Assembly: GCA_037783415.1 (NCBI GenBank)
Contig: JAZGTN010000037.1
Span: forward strand, 3,038,001-3,102,000
Length of the DNA stretch: 64,000 bases
From: Leptasterias polaris
Lineage: Eukaryota > Echinodermata > Asteroidea > Forcipulatida > Asteriidae
Direction of reading: 5' to 3'
Each line of letters opens with the position of its first letter. Position 1 is the stretch's first letter. Of this stretch, positions 32,871-44,894 are shown piece after piece. The notes beneath the pieces were generated by a model. It searched no databases, had not been told where the DNA came from, and saw only the letters and a list, made by a program, of their open reading frames with translations. The position numbers and the translations under genes were made by a program.

Positions 32871-33129
32871 CAGGACTTTCCAACCTGCCTCCTACTCTAT
32901 ATAGTACATCGTAAGTTTTGGGACTTAAAAAAACACATTTTGTTGTTGTATATATAATGCGGTTTTTGAAAGGGGTTTTTATTTCAAGAACAAAACATTC
33001 GATCTCAATTTACACAGTTACTTAAACGATTTTTTTTTTAATAGGAATGCTATTCAAACTTGTTTATGATGTGTTTTTTTATCATTTAAATGTATTTTTT
33101 ATGTTTTAACTCTTCTGTTTTTTTCGTAG

Positions 33130-33275
33130 TAATCGCAACAAAAAAAAGGCCCCAACCTCAAGGTTTTGAAAAACTAGAAAAACGTCTGCCATTGATGGTG
33201 CGCGAATGTGGTCTGAGTCCATCAGTCTATGTGTGGGAGTTAGATTCGCGTAAACAAATCAAACACCGGGATTGA
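33130..33275 (+). other. Unassigned plus-strand exon-like frame in intron 6 (unit 2)
   Basis: A pyrimidine tract (CTTCTGTTTTTTTCGTAG) ends at 33129. A 48-codon open frame follows that contains FEKLEKRLPLMVRECGLSPS, then VYVWELDSRKQ, and ends at a TGA at 33273-33275. It looks like a terminal exon on the strand opposite to the NLR, but I recognise no family and see no partner exon. Unit 1 has a broken copy (9913-10022). It may be an old gene or retrocopy fragment. Confidence 0.3.
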
Positions 33276-33676
33276 TAGTTTTCAAAAGAAATTTGTTAAA
33301 TAAATTGCTTTTACAAAGTTTCTTGGGTGCTGGAATAATACGTCATCATTCTCTGGCATTGGTGGATTTTCGGCGACTAAATCGGAATCCGCAGAGGCAC
33401 AGTTCCCCTGATTTTTTTATGCGGGGGGGTGGTCGTTTTGACCGTTTACAACACTTGATAATAACAATTTGCAGCACACATTTCACAGATGACTAGGAAT
33501 GATTTGTCCCAGCCAAACTTGCTGCAATAATTTGGGTATCAGTGTGTCATTTGCCCACCTGTCCACCTGTTTCAGGGCAGGTACAACTCAGTTGTCTATC
33601 CTGTAAAAATGATCTGTATTCACTAAAGCCTGTTTTTGTTATTTTATAGTTTACTTGAAGCCAAACTTTTATTTAA

Positions 33677-33970
33677 ATGAAAGTCCTTTTTGATAATACT
33701 GTCGACAGTAAAGCCCAAGATTGCAACCAGTGTGTTTCTGGCATCTCTTGCTTGTTGGATATGCTTCGAAAAGTATACCACTTATTAACATTAATCATTT
33801 GTTTATATAATTTTGTTTATCAATACAAATTTATTAAAAAGGTCTTTCCACTGATATGCGTTACTATTTGTTATGAATGCATTACACTTCATACTCTTTA
33901 TCCTGTGAATATTCCAGTATTAGATGCAAAGAAAATGGGAGCTTACTACATCTGTATTTCTATTTATTAG
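33677..33970 (+). other. Unassigned conserved small frame in intron 6 (unit 2)
   Basis: This is the counterpart of 10327-10629; 97 residues with indels in multiples of three. No domain is recognised. Confidence 0.2.
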
Positions 33971-34489
33971 CCAGTCGATCTCGGTTTCGCTCTCGTTAAC
34001 ACCAGCTTCATTGTCGGGTGCTAATGTTTCCACATGCAAGTGGCTCAAACCACGGGTTAGGCAAGACGCGCTCCACACCGGCGTCATCACTCCCCTTATC
34101 TTCTCTCCTCAAGAGAGCTTCCCTCTTTCTACATTACATTCAGTGCTTGAAAATTTTACCTCTTTTTCGTAAATATAAATCCCTCTCGAGACCCCCTGAG
34201 CACTTATGAATGAATTTCAGCAAATTTCACTTCCTCTTCGTTCGCGTTCAAGTACTTCTTTAACTTTAAACTTTGATGTACACTTGTATATCTGTCAGGC
34301 TTATTTTTTTGTTGTTATTTATTTATTTTTAGTAATATTTTTAAACTTTAGAGACTCATGATTCAGCCATTGGCTCTACCTTTGTGATTCAAAACTCGGA
34401 CTTGGACTCAGACTCGACACCGAGTACTTGGACTTGAAGATTGAGAACTCGAATACATTTTGTCAACAAGGCCTGTCTACTGACGAGCT

Positions 34490-34736
34490 AATAACAATAC
34501 GTTGGATTGGATTGCCCTATCTCATTTTCAAGTTGAAAATGATTCTAATTTAGTGTAATTCTCGTTAATACATTCACTGCATTTTCAGCATGTTCAAGTA
34601 AAACAAGCTTATCATAGATGTCCATTTTGTGTATCTAGAGAGAATCTAAATTCATAGCTACCTGTAGTCATGTCTGTTTGCTTCAATGTATCTGCAATAG
34701 CTTGAGCTTGAGCTTGAGGATTGGGGTGGGGCGTTC
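34490..34736 (-). pseudogene. Relic NACHT exon, part 1, with possible 75-nt cassette (unit 2)
   Basis: This is the unit 2 copy of 11126-11400. The acceptor AG is at 34738-34737 and a potential donor CAG|GTAGCT ends an in-phase 75-nt piece at 34662. Both splice-like ends and the 75-nt length are kept in both units. The rest is decayed, and the P-loop is missing. Confidence 0.65.
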
Positions 34737-35316
34737 CTGTTAAGAGGTAATAAACAAGAGTCAGCACACACAAAATTGTCTTCAATTTATTCCTTAACTG
34801 TATAAAACATAATATTTCATTTCTTAACCTCAAAGTGGCTATGCTTTTCTGTAAAGTAAAAGTTTCTATACATCCGCACGAGTTGTTTTAATTTTTTCCT
34901 GAGTTTTCAGTTAAATATATTTGGATAATAGGCCTACAAAATAAATTATATATTTGTTATTAATTGTTTTTTGTTTGTATTTCTTTTTATTTAAAATGTA
35001 TAACAAAAATGGGAGGGGAATGGGTGCTTTTTTTCTTAAATTTAAATGAGGGTCATTTTGGCAAATATGTAAAACTACCTCAACTATCATATTATGTTGC
35101 TGAATTGTGTCATGCCAAGACACTATGAAAGTTTGCACCTGTTAGGGGAGTTTGGGTAAGAGCCCCTGCAATGGCTAAGGCTGTTTTTCCGAGATTATTT
35201 GAAATTATTCAACATTCTGTAATTTATTACACTTATTGGTCAATTAAGGCAAACTATAGTTGCTTGCATGTTTAACTTTCATGACTTTTGTACTAATAAG
35301 TAATTGTATAACACAC

Positions 35317-35502
35317 CTGGTGGTAGAATTACATTTACATGATTGATGGTTGTTCCAGAAGCAGGACCCATAAAGACAGCACTACACTCCTTGATTGACA
35401 TTTCTTTCACTAATGTCTGTGATTGGAGATGACATGATAATGTCTGCACATCTGATGATTGTGAACTCATGACTTGGTTTTGGTGAAATGCAGGAACAAT
35501 AT
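35317..35502 (-). CDS. NLR-2 exon 6: short beta-strand-like motif exon
   Basis: This 186-nt exon encodes residues 337-397. Compared with NLR-1, the segment before the motif is replaced (TLVKEMSIKECSAVF against AAVKGDRNVFIT) and 12 nt longer, but GPASGTTINHVNVILPP is conserved. The acceptor is GTACTAG at 35504-35503; the donor is CCACCAG|GTGTGT. The motif's resistance to change suggests it matters more than its flank. Confidence 0.75.
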
Positions 35503-35712
35503 CTAGTACAAGAGAAGGGTGAAAAGCAAAATACGTTTTTGAACATTTAGATACACGTTTCAAAATTTGATGATTACACCAGAGTCATTTTCTGATTAAT
35601 TGTACCACTTGCATCTCATCTGTTTCAATAAGTAGACAACAAGGGCTTAGGTAATTGTGATGGTTTTACATTTCAAACTTGAGTAAGGGAGAGTGCACCG
35701 TAATGTTTGTAG

Positions 35713-38700
35713 CATGGGGCGTCAACCCTGGGGGGGACGGGGGGACACGTCCCCCCACTTTTTGAAGGATAGGGGTCATCTTAATGTGTCCCCCAGGTTT
35801 TTTTTTTTAACTCATGTATCTGATATACTTTGACCAACTTAACGTATTTTTTACGAAATTGAACTAAAAAACAGAACACATCAAGACAATGTTACCGATA
35901 TCTCCGTGATTTGAGTCTCAACTCATGATTTTGTGTACAAGCACCCAGCGAAAAATACCCCTAATTCAAAGCACGGCCCACACGTGTGTGCAAATTGAGC
36001 GCATTCTATCAGTTGGCACAATCTGCAGGTTGTTCGCAGTATGCCAAATCAGCAGATTCAGCTGCCAAACTTACAGAGTTTGTCAAATTCATTGTGCAAA
36101 TCTGTTGATTGCGCTCTACAGATGAACGCGAGTGGACTCAACAGACTCAAGGCCATCAGAAAATACAGCAGATGAAACCCAATCGGATACAGGTTGCAGA
36201 TGAAAATGGTAATGCGGTCATTGGTGCAGATGGTCAAGAAGAGATCATTAGAAACTGGTTTCAAAGCAAGTTTGACCTGAATGATGAAGCTATAATTGAA
36301 GAATTTCCACCACAAACCATTTACCAAAGTATAAGTTGTGAAAGCCATTAAATCATTAAAAAATGGCAAGAGTGCTGGAAAAGACAACCTCAATGCTGAA
36401 TTGCTGAAGTATGGACCAGAGATAATTGCTCAAGAAGTCGCTCTTACTCTGAATGATATAGCAAGCACAGGTATCTACCCAAATGACATCGAAGAAGGCA
36501 TTCTCATCCCCCTTCCCAAGCCAGGCAAACCAAAGGGACCCCCCGAAAACATAAGACCAATATATTGTCTTCCTGACATGACTGACAATACTCCGCAAAA
36601 TATTGGCTATATGTTTGACGAGGAGAATCGCTGACAGACTAAATTAATGACCATAACCGGCTTCCCAAGCCGCTTATCGACACGGTAGAAGCACCACAGA
36701 ACAAGTCTTCACTTTAAAGATCCTAGCAGAAAAGGCCATCACAGCTGATAACTACGAACTTCACCTTTTGCTTCTTGACATGTCAAAGGCATTTGACTCC
36801 GTGAATAGAGTACATGTACATTTTTTTTTTGAAGACCTAAAAGAAATGCTAGAGCAGGATGAACTTCCATATTTTGGCAATCATACTCAGAGAAGTCCGC
36901 TTACAAGTTAGAGTGGGTACAGTCTTAGGTAAGCCCTTCAAAACCAACATTGGCGTACCTCAAGGAGACTGCCTGAGTCCCATTCTCTTCACAATCTACC
37001 TTGCGAAAGCACTGACACAATGTTCAAATACCAGCGGCACCACCGAGTCTCCAAGATCATAACTACTCTGACAATCTACTGCAGTCTCAGTCCCAACCCC
37101 TACCTGTGGAATTCGAAAACCACAACTATGGCATTTGTCCACCATCATACTTTGAGATTGGGCTGCAATATGCTGATGACATCACATGGGCAAGTAACAA
37201 TGCTCACCCACTTAGGGAAATAGAACGGAGGGCACCCGAGGTACTTAAAGGGCGAAACCTAAAGGTAAACAACGCTAAGACAGAAAAACATCACATTAGC
37301 AGAAACGGAATTAACACCAGCTAGAAAAAGTGTACTTAGGCTCCATACTGGACACTGAGGAAGACATCACCAGAAGGAAAGTACTTTTGATGGTATCCTT
37401 CAACAAATTTCGAAGTGTTTTCAACAGCAAGTCGATCTCCCATGCAACGAAACTCAAAACATTCCGCGCATTCATATTTCTATACAACAGTGAATTATGG
37501 AAACTAACCAAGTCACTAGAACAGAAAATTTACGTCTTTCACAGGAGGCTCCTGCGTTCAATTCTCGGCCTTCAGTGGCCCAAAAAGGTGTCAAATAAAG
37601 TGCTCTATGAAAAAACCAACAAGAAACCTTGGAGTGCATAATCACCAAAAATAGCCTGAGATGGACAGGCCATGGATCTCCTGAGACTACCTGATGAAAC
37701 ACCAGCCAAGCAAGCGCTTATGGAGTGTATACATTTGTACGTCCATAAGCTGCCAAGGGGCGGTCATCAAAGAACAACATGGCTGAAAAGAATAAATGAA
37801 GACTTGAAAGCTACGGACCAAAACGTGAAGAACCGACATGGCACTTGGCAGCTGATAGAGTACAGTGGAGGGTTACTAACAGACTGCGCAATGTGAGATG
37901 CAGTGGACTCAACAGAAAACGCATGCGGACGATTTGGGGCATCCTTTTAGCCGAAAATGTATCTTTTTTTTGTAATGTATCTGACACAATCATACGTCCA
38001 TATTAACCATAAACATCTCCTGCGTACCTCATGTGAGTTTAAAGTATGCTGAAGCGGTTTTTGATGGATTTCTGATTTGTTTTCACTGACTCTCTGTTCT
38101 CGCTGTTAGTTTTTGGTTGAGTTGAATCGGGCAAGTAGGTTATTTTTACACACTCGCCAAACGCAAACAAAAAACTATTTTCCGACCTACCGACCCTATT
38201 TTAAAATGGCATGTAACTGGAAACATTTATGTTTTAAATGTTTTGCCTTATGTGTACTTTTTTCTCTGCGGAATATTCCCTTTCACATTTTTGTTTTTCT
38301 TTCTCTCAAAATTACTCTTCTATGATATCTCAATTGTAATTGTTTAAACAGATAAATTTCATAAACATAGATCCAATGTGCCAGTTTGTTCGTTGTTCCA
38401 GCATTCACGTGTTGTTTCCCCTTTCCAAGGGATTGCCGGAGAAGTGTCAAGATAATACGCACCTGATTTAAAAAAATGCCGGATTGTACTTGTTTTTATA
38501 CCCGCGATGTATGCATGAAACCTAACATGCACCGACCAGATCAAAAAGCATTACGTGTTGCTTCCTTTCCACATTTCCGCAGGTATTGAAAAGGCATGCA
38601 ATCCTACCCTTTCCAAATTACATGTCAAATTCATGCCCAAGTTAAACTTTGCATTGCATTTTTAAACAGCAATCAGATATAGATTATTATTATGTGACGC

Positions 38701-39573
38701 CACTTTCGCAAAACAAAGGATTATCGATAGGATCTGGGTTTTTCCGTTTTATTCTTTTTCAAGAATACCTCCATACGCATACTCGGTCTAATTGATGTGT
38801 GGGGGTAAAATTGTATTGGAGCCCGTTGGTGTTACAAACATTTTTCCAGTAAAGCTAAAAGATCGATATAGATCAAAAGTGCTTAAAAAGTGTGCCCTTT
38901 TTCTCTCTTTTTTTGGAGGGGGCGTATGGAAGTCTGATTTTTCACCCTCCAAAACCGAAGCTTACGGATGCTTCGCGGCCCCTGGACCCCCAACGGAGCT
39001 TTGTCCTTGGACCCCACCAGGGGTACGCCCGGCCCCTGGACCCCACACCCATAACGTTTAATGTTTTTTCTGTCCCCCTAAGACCTAATCCTGGGCACGC
39101 AGTTGCTGTCAATGATGCAAATCTAACAAATGCTGGGAAATTGTCATTCTACAACTTAAAAAAAAAGAAGGGTTTTAACACTCATCGGTAACAAAGAGGA
39201 TACGTTGAAAAATTCAAAATTCACAGGAACCCCAGTTAACATGAATATTGTCCATCGGCAAACAGGGGGGGGGGGGGAGGAAGGGATGGAGATTGTCGAA
39301 GATTAAAAGGTTGTGTGTGATTCAAATATATAAGATTCATATATCGTGTATGTTGGGCATTTATTAGTGTTTCTCGTTCTTTCTCTGAACCAAGTCTAAC
39401 TATTTATAGCAAGGAGAGCTTGTCTAGGCCATTCAGACATACTAAAACCCTCCAGCTTCAGGCCCTCCCCCCCCCCCCCCCCCCCCCCCCCCCCGCCAAG
39501 AACTTCGCCCCTGGACCCCACGCCGTATTAATGATCATGCTGTCCCCCCACATTTTGAGACGGATTGACGCCC
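35713..39573. mobile_element. Inverted-repeat-bounded 3.9-kb insertion in intron 5 (unit 2)
   Basis: Unit 1 reads straight through this point (TTTGTAG|TACAACG near 12995). In unit 2 the left end has ATGGGGCGTCAACCC and a CCCCCCACTTTTTGA block, and the right end has the reverse complement forms (GGATTGACGCCCCTG and TCCCCCCACATTTTGA). This is a terminal inverted repeat of about 15 bp plus a sub-terminal match. It contains a dead LINE (36109-37900), C- and G-homopolymers (39266-39279, 39470-39494), and CCCCTGGACCCC repeats. I see no transposase. It is probably a non-autonomous DNA element that captured or received a LINE. Confidence 0.65.
36109..37900 (+). pseudogene. Frameshifted non-LTR retrotransposon RT (RTE/L1-like)
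   Basis: Pieces in shifting frames give the RT order: KNGKSAGKDNLNAELLK (36358), LLLLDMSKAFDSVN (motif A, about 36770), GVPQGDCLSPILFTIYL (about 36950), LQYADDITWAS (catalytic box, about 37165), YLGSILDTEEDI (about 37332), and a C-terminal RRLLRSILG, LRWTGH and LLRLPDETPAKQALME region. Several frameshifts and stops make it inactive. The N-terminal endonuclease is absent. The C-terminal style fits RTE-like or L1-like elements; the clade is uncertain. Confidence 0.75.
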
Positions 39574-39664
39574 CTGCTACAACGTATTGAAGTACATGAA
39601 TTATGAGGTAGTAAGTTTATGATGATAACTAAAAACACATTTATAAGTGCTCATTGATCTGTAC

Positions 39665-40147
39665 CTTTACTGCTACATTTTGAAGTTATCTCATTGATGT
39701 TTCCTGCTGCAGAAGACGCACTCTGATGAGGTTTGGGTTCTTCCAGCAAATGAGCCGAGGCACTCTGATGAGGTTTTGATTTTTCTTGAGATTGAAGCTT
39801 CATTTGTTTTTTCGTTCCTCTTGGGTTCTTAGGAATGGCCCCTGTGCCAGAAAGAGTTCTCTGGGATTGGACTAAGCGATCTTGTTTCTCAGAAGAGGCA
39901 CTCTGTTCAGTTACAAGTTCTCCTTGCGCTTGAAGCTTCATTTGTTCTTCCGTTCCTCTTGGGTTCTTAGGAATGGCCCGTGTTCCAGGAGGAGTTCTCT
40001 GAACCTGGACAGCACAAGTTGAAGTACCCGGGATGTCAGCAACAGTAGAAGAAGTCCCCATCGTCTCACTGAGATCATTTTCTTTCGACTCTGAGGAACT
40101 CTCCCGCTCATCTTGTGTTTTGGCTTTTTTTGTTAATTTTCCCTGCC
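39665..40147 (-). CDS. NLR-2 exon 5: repeated hydrophilic linker
   Basis: This 483-nt exon encodes residues 175-336 in part. It has the same two-copy IPKNPR...QMKLQ repeat and KPHQSAS blocks as NLR-1, with one extra codon (GTSTC for GSTC). The acceptor is AG at 40149-40148; the first two bases are GG instead of AG, so the junction residue is Arg, not Lys. The donor is AAAG|GTACAG at 39664-39663. Confidence 0.75.
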
Positions 40148-40603
40148 CTGTAAATCAAGAAGAATATTTTTCCGCCGTGTTAGTGTATTTGAAGCAGGAT
40201 AGCTTAAAAAATCGTTTTTTATTTTCTGTATTACTATTTACACATAACTAACTACTTAAACACTATGGTAATCAAATGGTAAGCAGTAGATGAATGGTGC
40301 TACCATGCTTGCTGGGCCGCCAAATCCTGGGTAAAACATTGCAGTAAAACCAACTTCCCTCACAAACAATTACTATTAACTTGTGACTATTTCTGCTTCT
40401 TGGTACCACACATCCATTGGGTGATTCTCAAGCTTTCTATCTCATTAACTCTTTGGTTACCTTTATTAGCAATCCGACTTTCCATAACTTGGGTTTATTG
40501 AACCACCTGTCAACCAAATGACTTGGCATAAATCTGAATTGCTGAGTCCCAAGAATCTTGAGGTACAGAACAATATCAATGTTTCGAAAGAGCTCACACT
40601 TAC

Positions 40604-40694
40604 TAGATTTCCGCTTTCTTGCACCGCCCATCAACCCAGCAACTTGACGTATCTCTAGGTTGGTATCTTGCTGAATGCCAAGGACCATCAGGGA
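40604..40694 (-). CDS. NLR-2 exon 4: C-terminal half of ubiquitin-like domain
   Basis: This 91-nt exon is identical in predicted protein to NLR-1 exon 4, including LMGG and the following ARKRKS. The acceptor AG is at 40696-40695; the donor is CTA|GTAAGT at 40603-40602. It sits just left of an RLE LINE fragment that inserted into the intron. Confidence 0.8.
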
Positions 40695-40839
40695 CTGTGT
40701 GTCACAAAGCTGTGTTGAAAGATAAAGGATTCCTAATAAATTTCAGGGTAATACATAGTGTGGCTACCAACTATACAAGTGGGTCAGTCAAATTCCTTTC
40801 TAGCTGTTTAAGTTTTAAAAACACCTCCTTGTTGCAGAC

Positions 40840-42300
40840 GGTCAGAATTTTCAGCGATGACATCGGGATGCAGTTCGGCCTGGAGAAATGTGCTTCAATG
40901 ACCATGAAGAGGGGAAAGAGGGTACATTCCGATGGCATCGCTCTGCCAGGTGGTGCACAGATGAGGGCTTTGGGTGAGGAGGAGAGTTATCGGTATCTTG
41001 GTGCTCGGTATCGCGAGCGTCGAAAGACGGAACGTGCGCTATATAATTATCCACTATTATTATTATTATTACTTGAATCAGACCATGTCCTTCACGAGGA
41101 GTCAAAGGTAAGGCTGAAGGGAGAATACATCAGACGGGTAAAGAAATGTTTGAAGTCTAAACTGAACGGGGGTAACATGATAAAGGCGATTAACACCTGG
41201 GCCGTGTCTTTGATGAGGTACAGTGGGGGTATTATCCAGTGGACTAAACAAGATCTAGATGTCGCTGATAGTGATAGGAGGACAAGAAAACTCATGACCA
41301 TGCATGGCATGCTTCATCCGCGGTCAAATGTTAGTAGACTCTATCTTCCGAGGTCAGAGGGCGGAAGGGGATTGCTGAGCGTGGCGGACAGCGTTAACAT
41401 CGAATGTCGGGAGGTCCGAGGAGAGGTTGTTGAAAGCTGCGCAAAGATATACGAGGACAGACGAAGTTGGGCCAAAGGAGTACAAAAGGGTACAAAAGGG
41501 TAATGAAAGAGGAAAGGCAACAGGATTGGAGGCTTAAACCGCTTCATGGCCGATTCTTGAGATGCACTGAAGAAGTGGCGAGCCCCAAGTCCTGGAATTG
41601 GTTAAGAAGCGGAGAGGTGAAGAAGGAAACCGAGGGCTTGATTACTGCGGCGCAAGACCAATCGCTAAGAACAAATGTAATGAAGGCAAGGATAGAGAAA
41701 GCAAACGTCTGTCCTATGTGTAGAATGTGTAATAAGGCTGAGGAGACTGTATTTCATATTGTCAGCGAATGTAGTAAGATGGCCCAGACGGAGTACAAAG
41801 AAAGACATGACAAGTTGGCCAAGGGGAATCTGTGTAAGAAGTATGATGTCCATGTCACTGCGAAATGGTACGAACATGTCCCGGAGAAAGTTACAGAGAC
41901 CGACCAGGTCAAGATCCTCTGGGACTTTAACATTCAGACTGATCATGTTATAGAACATACATGTAGGCGTCCGGATGTTGTAGTCTTAGATAAGACGACG
42001 AAGATGTGTCATCTCATTGACATAGCAGTGCCAGGCGACATAAGGGTAGCTTTGAAGGAGTTAGACAAGATCCAAAAGTACCAAGACCTGGCCCAGGGAA
42101 CTTCGTAAGATTTGGCAGGTGAAAGTGAAAGTAGTCCCTGTGGTGGTTGGAGCACTTGGCACCATTCCGAAAGCACTGGGGAAACATCTAGATGAAATAG
42201 GTACAACTGTGAGGGTAGATCTGTTACAGAAGGCAGCACTTTTGGGAACAGTGAGAATCCTGAGAAAGACAGTTGAGATCTAAGGCTACGGGACGTAGCC
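40840..42300 (+). pseudogene. RLE-type (R2/R4/NeSL-like) LINE, 3' half, one main frameshift
   Basis: Two adjacent frames (to 41503, then 41467-42108, continuing in a third frame to about 42283) give the C-terminal half of an RT protein. A zinc knuckle CX2CX8HX4C is present (Cys at 41719 and 41728, His 41755, Cys 41770). A restriction-like endonuclease motif RPD-X14-D starts at about 41968. The final VVPVVVGALGTIPK and QKAALLGTVRILRK segments are typical of this group. A duplicated TACAAAAGGG causes the frameshift near 41495. A foreign (ATT)n LINE tail interrupts the frame near 41040-41075. The RT palm is missing. Absent from unit 1. Confidence 0.8.
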
Positions 42301-42349
42301 CGACTCAAGGAGTTACCGGCACAAAAGAAAATGTGATCTTTCTTTTGTA

Positions 42350-42800
42350 GGCTGTGATGAAATGAAATAATAATAACAATGCTAATAACAATAATAAGCC
42401 ATTTTTATATAGCGCATATCACCGTGAGGTCCCTATGCGCTGTAAAAGGAAATTAACAATTGTACAAATAAGTAAACAGATGTGTTTTCACACGGTTTTT
42501 GAATTGTTCTGATGTCTTGGCCCGTTTAACAACCTCTGGAAGAGTGTTCCATAACTGAACTGCTGCATATTGGAAAGAGCGGGAACCATACGACTTGGTT
42601 TTGATAACTGGGGGAGTCAGAAGGGACTTATGTGAAGATCGCAGATTTCTAGCTGGGGGTACTCCAGATAAACAGGGGCAATGCAATGGATACACTGATA
42701 AGGGATGCATTTAATGGTGTAGTCATCAGAAGATTTTGCTTGTATTGATTGTAATGATTTTGCTTGTATTGATCTCAAAATGTATGTGGGTAAAATATAT
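42350..42800 (-). mobile_element. 3' end of a CR1/L2-like LINE (unit 2)
   Basis: This is the orthologue of 14400-14800. The C-terminal signature SYGSRSFQYAAVQLWNTLPE and SEQFKNRVKTHLFTYL are in one frame. It is followed by a GCGCTATATAAAAATGGC 3' end and a (TTA)n tail. Confidence 0.8.
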
Positions 42801-43984
42801 CAAACTTTTTGGTTCAATATTCAGTTACAACACATGGACTAAAACTGCAGTCAGTCAGTACAGAACTTGAAGTTATGAAAGTAGAATTTGTCTTTTTCCC
42901 CCTACGAAAAGTATAAAATCACAAGTCATCAAAACTTACTTCTTCATGTTAACTCTTTCAGTGCCTGCTATTTTATATGTTTTAAACCTAAAATTCCCCG
43001 CTTTTTGAGCTTTTTTGAAATTCTGCTTTAGAAAAAAGGTAATTCTCACCGAACAGAATGTATCTTGCTGATTTGCGTTGCTTTGGTACATGTATCTCAA
43101 AGCCAATAGTATTTCTTGAATCTTGAGTGGTACTACCCTTTCGTGATAACATTATTGGTCATGTTGATTTACAATTTTTGAGTACAAAAATACCGTGGGT
43201 CACTCTTTTTGTAAATGTAGGGAACCCAATTGTGTGCCCTCACTGTTCAAGTGTCTAATCCAACTTTGTGATTTAATAGCATACTAATACAACAACAACT
43301 TAAGTTTGGGCACAACCTACATGTGTAGGCTCAATCGCTTTTCCATTTTAGCTTTGATGTAGGTATTACTCTCTATTATCTGCAAGGGATAACATCCTCG
43401 AGCTGTATGAGTGTTTGTTCTGTATTCAAATCATCATTATTCCAGAAACATTGTAATTTAAGGGTTATTTGAACTGGGTAATTGTAAACTTGTGAAGTCT
43501 TGTGTATGTATAGCCAGCCTCGTGCTGACCTTTTGCCATTTGTAATATTGAGGTTGTTAAAACAGAAAAAGAACTGAATCAAAGACAGGATCGTGCATGT
43601 GTGGTTCACTAACGTTACATGTTGTCAACAATCCAAGTCCGGGCACATGCCCGAGCACACAACAGTTTATGTAACAGTAGCGACTGTGTTAATGCTATTT
43701 TGTATTGTGTGCTGTTGACTGGAGGATTCAAATCAGTTCAAGTGAAGGAGATCACTTAGTTATATTTATTTTACCATCATATGGATTTTGCAATTTTTGT
43801 TTTGGTCGAATGCTCGTCCTTTTAGACAGAGGACAAGCCTCCTTCTCGTGTCTCTACATAAACAAAATAAACAAGGAGTTCTAACAGCCTCGTTATCTGT
43901 GGTAAAAAATTCCCAAAAGAGATGTCCCATCAAATTCAAAGCAAAATGAGTTGATTGTCTGCACCAAATGACACAAACTCATAC

Positions 43985-44153
43985 CTCAATGCCCTTCCTA
44001 GTGACAAGATGCTGATTCTTTGCTTGGATATTTAGTTGTCCCTGGAGTAATTCTTTCAAGTCAGAGATGGTGGTGGATGGATGAAGTTGCAAACAGAGAA
44101 TCTCCTTTAATGGATTAGAAACAAATATCTGGATACGACGCTCTTCACTCTCT
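43985..44153 (-). CDS. NLR-2 exon 3: N-terminal half of ubiquitin-like domain
   Basis: This 169-nt exon matches NLR-1 exon 3 with conservative changes (NPLKE for NPVKE, QGQLN for QGKLN, HLVTRK for HVVTKK). The core strand IQIFV and helix TTISDLKELLQ are unchanged. The acceptor is TTTTGGTTTCAG (AG 44155-44154); the donor is GAG|GTATGA. A frame upstream of the acceptor is intronic. Confidence 0.85.
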
Positions 44154-44477
44154 CTGAAACCAAAAGAAATAAACCCACACATTTTGATTCAATAGAAAAT
44201 TCCATTATTAAGTCCAAGCCATCAAAGTAGAAGCCAAGCAAAAGCACAAGGGTAACAACAACAGCACATGGCAACAATTTAGGCCTGGCATTTCAAAAAC
44301 ATGATTCGCATGCTCATCTCTGCTGTAATGACCGACTTAAGAGAGTGACAATGCATGCATTTTGGGTCTGATGGGCTTTGTTTGACAAATTACACAAAAC
44401 AACAATTGCTAATGAAGCAAGTTGATCTAATAGTAAGTTTAGAAACAAAGTGTAAAGTTATTTCAGACATTAATTGT

Positions 44478-44648
44478 TTGAGAAAAAAGAATTAGCTGTT
44501 GCAAACTGCTTACCAACCAAAAGGACCTGTGGTATAATGCAAAAAATAAGTTAGTGGCCTGACGTTTCGACCCTAGCAGAGTCTTTCTCGAAGCTTTCGA
44601 GAAAGACTCTGCTAGGGTCGAAACGTCAGGCCACTAACTTATTTGTTG
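44478..44648. mobile_element. Hairpin insertion with 10-bp target duplication (intron 2, unit 2)
   Basis: The 171-bp insertion is flanked by CATTAATTGT at 44468-44477 and 44649-44658; unit 1 has the single uninterrupted site near 16578. Within it, 44539-44650 is an almost perfect inverted repeat of about 50 bp per arm centred on AAGCTT, with arms containing GGCCTGACGTTTCGACC and CTAGCAGAGTCTTTCTCG. I recall similar GAAACGTCAGG sequences at Penelope-like element ends, but this assignment is tentative. It would form a long hairpin in the pre-mRNA. Confidence 0.75.
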
Positions 44649-44894
44649 CATTAATTGTGTGTCAGGAAAGTAATTCTGACAGGGGTACAACAGAATTCCT
44701 GCCTAGAGAAATAGTGAACAAGAATAAAATAAGTAAATACAAAAATGTCAAGAGATGCTATACAATAGCTTTAAAAAGCTGGAAACAGTTTATGCTCACA
44801 AATCTGACCTTTAAATGTTTGACCCAGTCCCATGACCCCAAATCTGCTCTTGTGTTATTACTGCTTCATTATTGTGAGATGCTGTGAACTTTAC

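Noticed and set aside
39470..39494. Long poly-C as a functional element
   Set aside because: It is a homopolymer in the inserted block, prone to slippage and sequencing error; no role can be supported.
44539..44650. Active hammerhead ribozyme in the hairpin insertion
   Set aside because: CGAAAC and GTC are present, but the required CTGATGA core box is not, so I do not call a ribozyme.
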